Origin: Morella rubra
Taxonomy: Eukaryota; Streptophyta; Magnoliopsida; Fagales; Myricaceae
Assembly (NCBI GenBank): GCA_003952965.2
Contig: CM025855.1
Location: 23,492,376 to 23,556,375, forward strand
Direction: 5' to 3'
DNA length: 64,000 nucleotides
In this document: positions 61,910 through 64,000 of the stretch, piece by piece
Numbering within the stretch: the first letter of the stretch is position 1
Layout of the letters: the number at the start of each line of letters is the position of its first letter
Made by a program: the position numbers and the translations under genes
The notes under the pieces: generated by a model
Seen by the model: only the letters and a program-made list of their open reading frames with translations
Told to the model about the DNA's origin: nothing
Database searches by the model: none

Positions 61910-63186
61910 ATGGAGCCTTGGAGTTACGCTTCAGACGGGAGGGGCCTTTTGTTTTCTGATGAGGTGGGTTTACACCTGGATGCTTTTGCTAGAAGTAAAA
62001 AGCCATTAATGGAATGGGATAACAAACCCACTTATAATTTTGAAAGTGGTGCGCTTGTTTCTGATAGCGAAGTGGCTGAGAGTGTGGAATTCTTAGAATT
62101 GGGAATCCCTGACCTAGTGAGAAAAACTTGTCGTGGTAACCAAGGAGTGGAGAAGTTAAATAGTGAGGTTGGCAGTGGTTCTTGTAAAAGAGCAGCTTCT
62201 CCTTCACGTATGGTGACTTCAAATTCATGTTTTGAGGAAGTGGCGTCTGAACCAAAGTTTTCGAGTTCTGCCATGGAAGCTACTGTGAAAGATTCGTTAC
62301 TGATTGATTTGAAGCTAGGTATATTGGCTGATTGCAAAGATGAAGAGGATAGCAAGCTTTTGAAATACAGACCAGATTTGTTGTGTACAAGACCATCCTT
62401 GCTGACAAAGAAAGCGCGCAAAACAAGTTCATACTCCCAGCCTGCCTTCTGCCAAGTCCATGGTTGTAACAAGGATTTGAGCTCCTCAAAGGATTACCAC
62501 AAAAGGCACAAAGTTTGCGATGTTCACTCTAAGACTACAAAAGTCATTGTTAACGGCATCGAACAAAGGTTTTGTCAACAGTGTAGCAGGTTGGTTTTTT
62601 TTTTTTTCTTTGTTCAATTTGGTTTGTTGTTCCAAAGTTGTATTAGTTGGCTTGGCAGATAGTGATATTAAGCCATATTCTGATTGTCACATTGTGTTGG
62701 GTTTGGGCCTCCAGCAATGATCCTAGTTCTCATTGAGCACATGGAAAAAATCTTTGTGAAGCTCATGTGGTAGAAATCTTTGGTCGCTTTGTGATCCAAT
62801 TGCAGCACACATTTACTTATTAAGATGTAAAGCCAGCAGCATCTTTGGAACCGAAAATGAAACCTCCCTTCACTTCCTTTAATTTAGACTCTTTCAGATA
62901 AAGATTCTAATGAATTACCTGTTAGTTTGAGGGAAAGGAATGGGTTCTTTCTTAAGGGAGAATAAGAATGGAACTAAAAGCTTTTTTTTTTTAATGTTAA
63001 AACCACAGTGCTTAATGTAGGTTTAGATATTATGCAACTGTGGCATATATGATTTGAACAATTGTCTCAATTGCTCAATTAGGTTTCATTTGCTGGCCGA
63101 ATTTGATGATGGGAAGCGAAGTTGTCGTAAACGCCTAGCTGGGCATAATGAACGTCGAAGGAAACCTCAACAGGATACCCTTTCTG
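61910..63186 (+). CDS. SBP-box transcription factor, SPL6-like, first two coding exons (3' part beyond the window)
   Basis: Coding exons 61910-62589 and 63083-63186, joined by an intron with donor GTTGGT and acceptor TTAG. The start is the ATG at 61910 ([12 protein letters not shown]), typical of SPL6-type proteins. The SBP DNA-binding domain spans residues 181 to about 255, split by the intron after the CQQCS codons, as in the family. Zinc ligands are visible: C181, C186, C203, H206 for the first finger and C222, C225, H229, C241 for the second. The bipartite nuclear signal is [20 protein letters not shown] proteins bind GTAC-core sites and control growth phase and defence. A donor GTAAGC follows 63186, so the last exon, where SPL6-type genes carry a miR156 site, lies beyond 64000. 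Exons seen are intact. Confidence 0.9.
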
Positions 63187-64000
63187 GTAAGCATAAGTTG
63201 CTCATTCGTACAAAGTATGAAACTTTCAATAGCCCTTGTCGCGCTTTTATATAGAATCAAAATGCTGAAGTAAAATCTCCTCCCCTCCCCTTGGGTAAAG
63301 GAAAATGAAAATCAAAGGGGAAAAAAGCCAGGGGCAATACGTAGTGCAATGCAAGTTGAACCAGATGATGATAACTTCAACTCAATTACAATCTGCCATC
63401 CGCAAATATAGTACTTAGGCTAAACTTGTTGATGCAACGTGTGAGTGCTGTTTTAGTCCCCTTATAGCATGTAGTGAAAAGAGTAGTAGTGTTTTACCAG
63501 TATTGAACTTACAAAATCATTTCTATATGCCTTTCTTAGAAGCTTCTACATTGTTTGTCTCTGTCTGAAATCTCGTCTAATGTTTCTCAAATTTTAATGA
63601 AATTTTATATACCTATTTTCAGATTAAACCATCTAATTTTTTTTCTTCTTGAAGCTATCATCATCAAGCATTGGTTGTCTCTCGTGCATGCTCCTTTACA
63701 AAAAGATTGTTACTTATGAGTGTCCAAGATCGCGGTTTGGGTCATTGGTAGTCTAGTGACCTAATGTAACAGTGATAAAATTGGACTAACTTTGGACAGA
63801 CTAGATTTCTTATGTTTCCTCCATATCTCTTCCTTTTATGTCTCGATGAACAAAGGGCAAACGAGTTCTTAGATATGAGTATCAGACACTGACATGTCTG
63901 TTACTCTTCATTGGCATATGTTTAGAGGGTGGCAATGCGCCCCTCCCCCCCCCCCCCTCCCCTGCGCGCAGGGGTCCAAAAGCACCCAATTAGTTAGATT
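63187..64000 (+). other. Intron 2 of the SPL gene (predicted)
   Basis: Begins with the donor GTAAGC. No SPL exon is recognisable up to the window end. A C-rich tract lies at 63942-63963, next to a GC-rich palindromic CCCCTGCGCGCAGGGG at 63959-63974. Confidence 0.55.

Overview
This is plant nuclear DNA. It is AT-rich and its genes have introns. It is dominated by transposable elements: Ty1/copia and Ty3/gypsy retrotransposons, Mutator-like (MULE), CACTA and hAT-like DNA transposons, and solo LTRs. The two ordinary host genes, a BIG GRAIN 1-like gene and an SBP-box gene of the SPL6 type, together with the base composition, suggest a eudicot. The species cannot be named from the sequence alone. 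All homology statements come from motif recognition by eye; no search was run.

Layout. 1-2821: non-coding, with a 158-bp tandem duplication at the start. 2822-8634: complete but dead Ty1/copia element with 753/758-bp LTRs and target duplication TATCT. 8635-11985: non-coding, with a 380-bp tandem duplication. 11986-12496: short MULE-type element with 9-bp target duplication. 12701-13740: tandem repeats and CACTA-type terminal/subterminal repeats. 14400-18430 (minus): wrecked CACTA TNP2 transposase gene, split by a 648-bp hAT-like element with an 8-bp target duplication. 18820-20296: MULE-type elements nested three deep. 20530-21590: LTR-like repeat, copy A. 24341-25483: host gene BIG GRAIN 1-like. 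28524-30352: MULE-type element carrying the first exon of a RING E3 ligase gene. 30764-32649: solo LTR of a Tekay-like gypsy element, plus orientation. 32745-44530: LTR-like repeat copy B, split by a full Tekay/Del-type chromovirus (33166-43953, minus). That element is itself split by a solo LTR and by a Pack-MULE-like element carrying a probable plastid phosphate-translocator exon. 47594-48030: CACTA-like end. 49151-52814: 3.66-kb solo LTR with target duplication GGCCA. 53932-56458: 396-bp tandem array. 58470-59010: fold-back element. 59100-59899: CACTA-like end. 61200-63186 and beyond the window: SBP-box transcription factor gene.

How it fits together. The window is a record of successive insertions between two growth-related host genes. 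Several insertions are dated relative to each other by clean target-site duplications or by a related uninterrupted copy elsewhere in the window. The most notable content is host-gene cargo inside two separate MULE-type elements. I see no intact transposase or polyprotein gene, no tRNA or rRNA gene and no CRISPR array.
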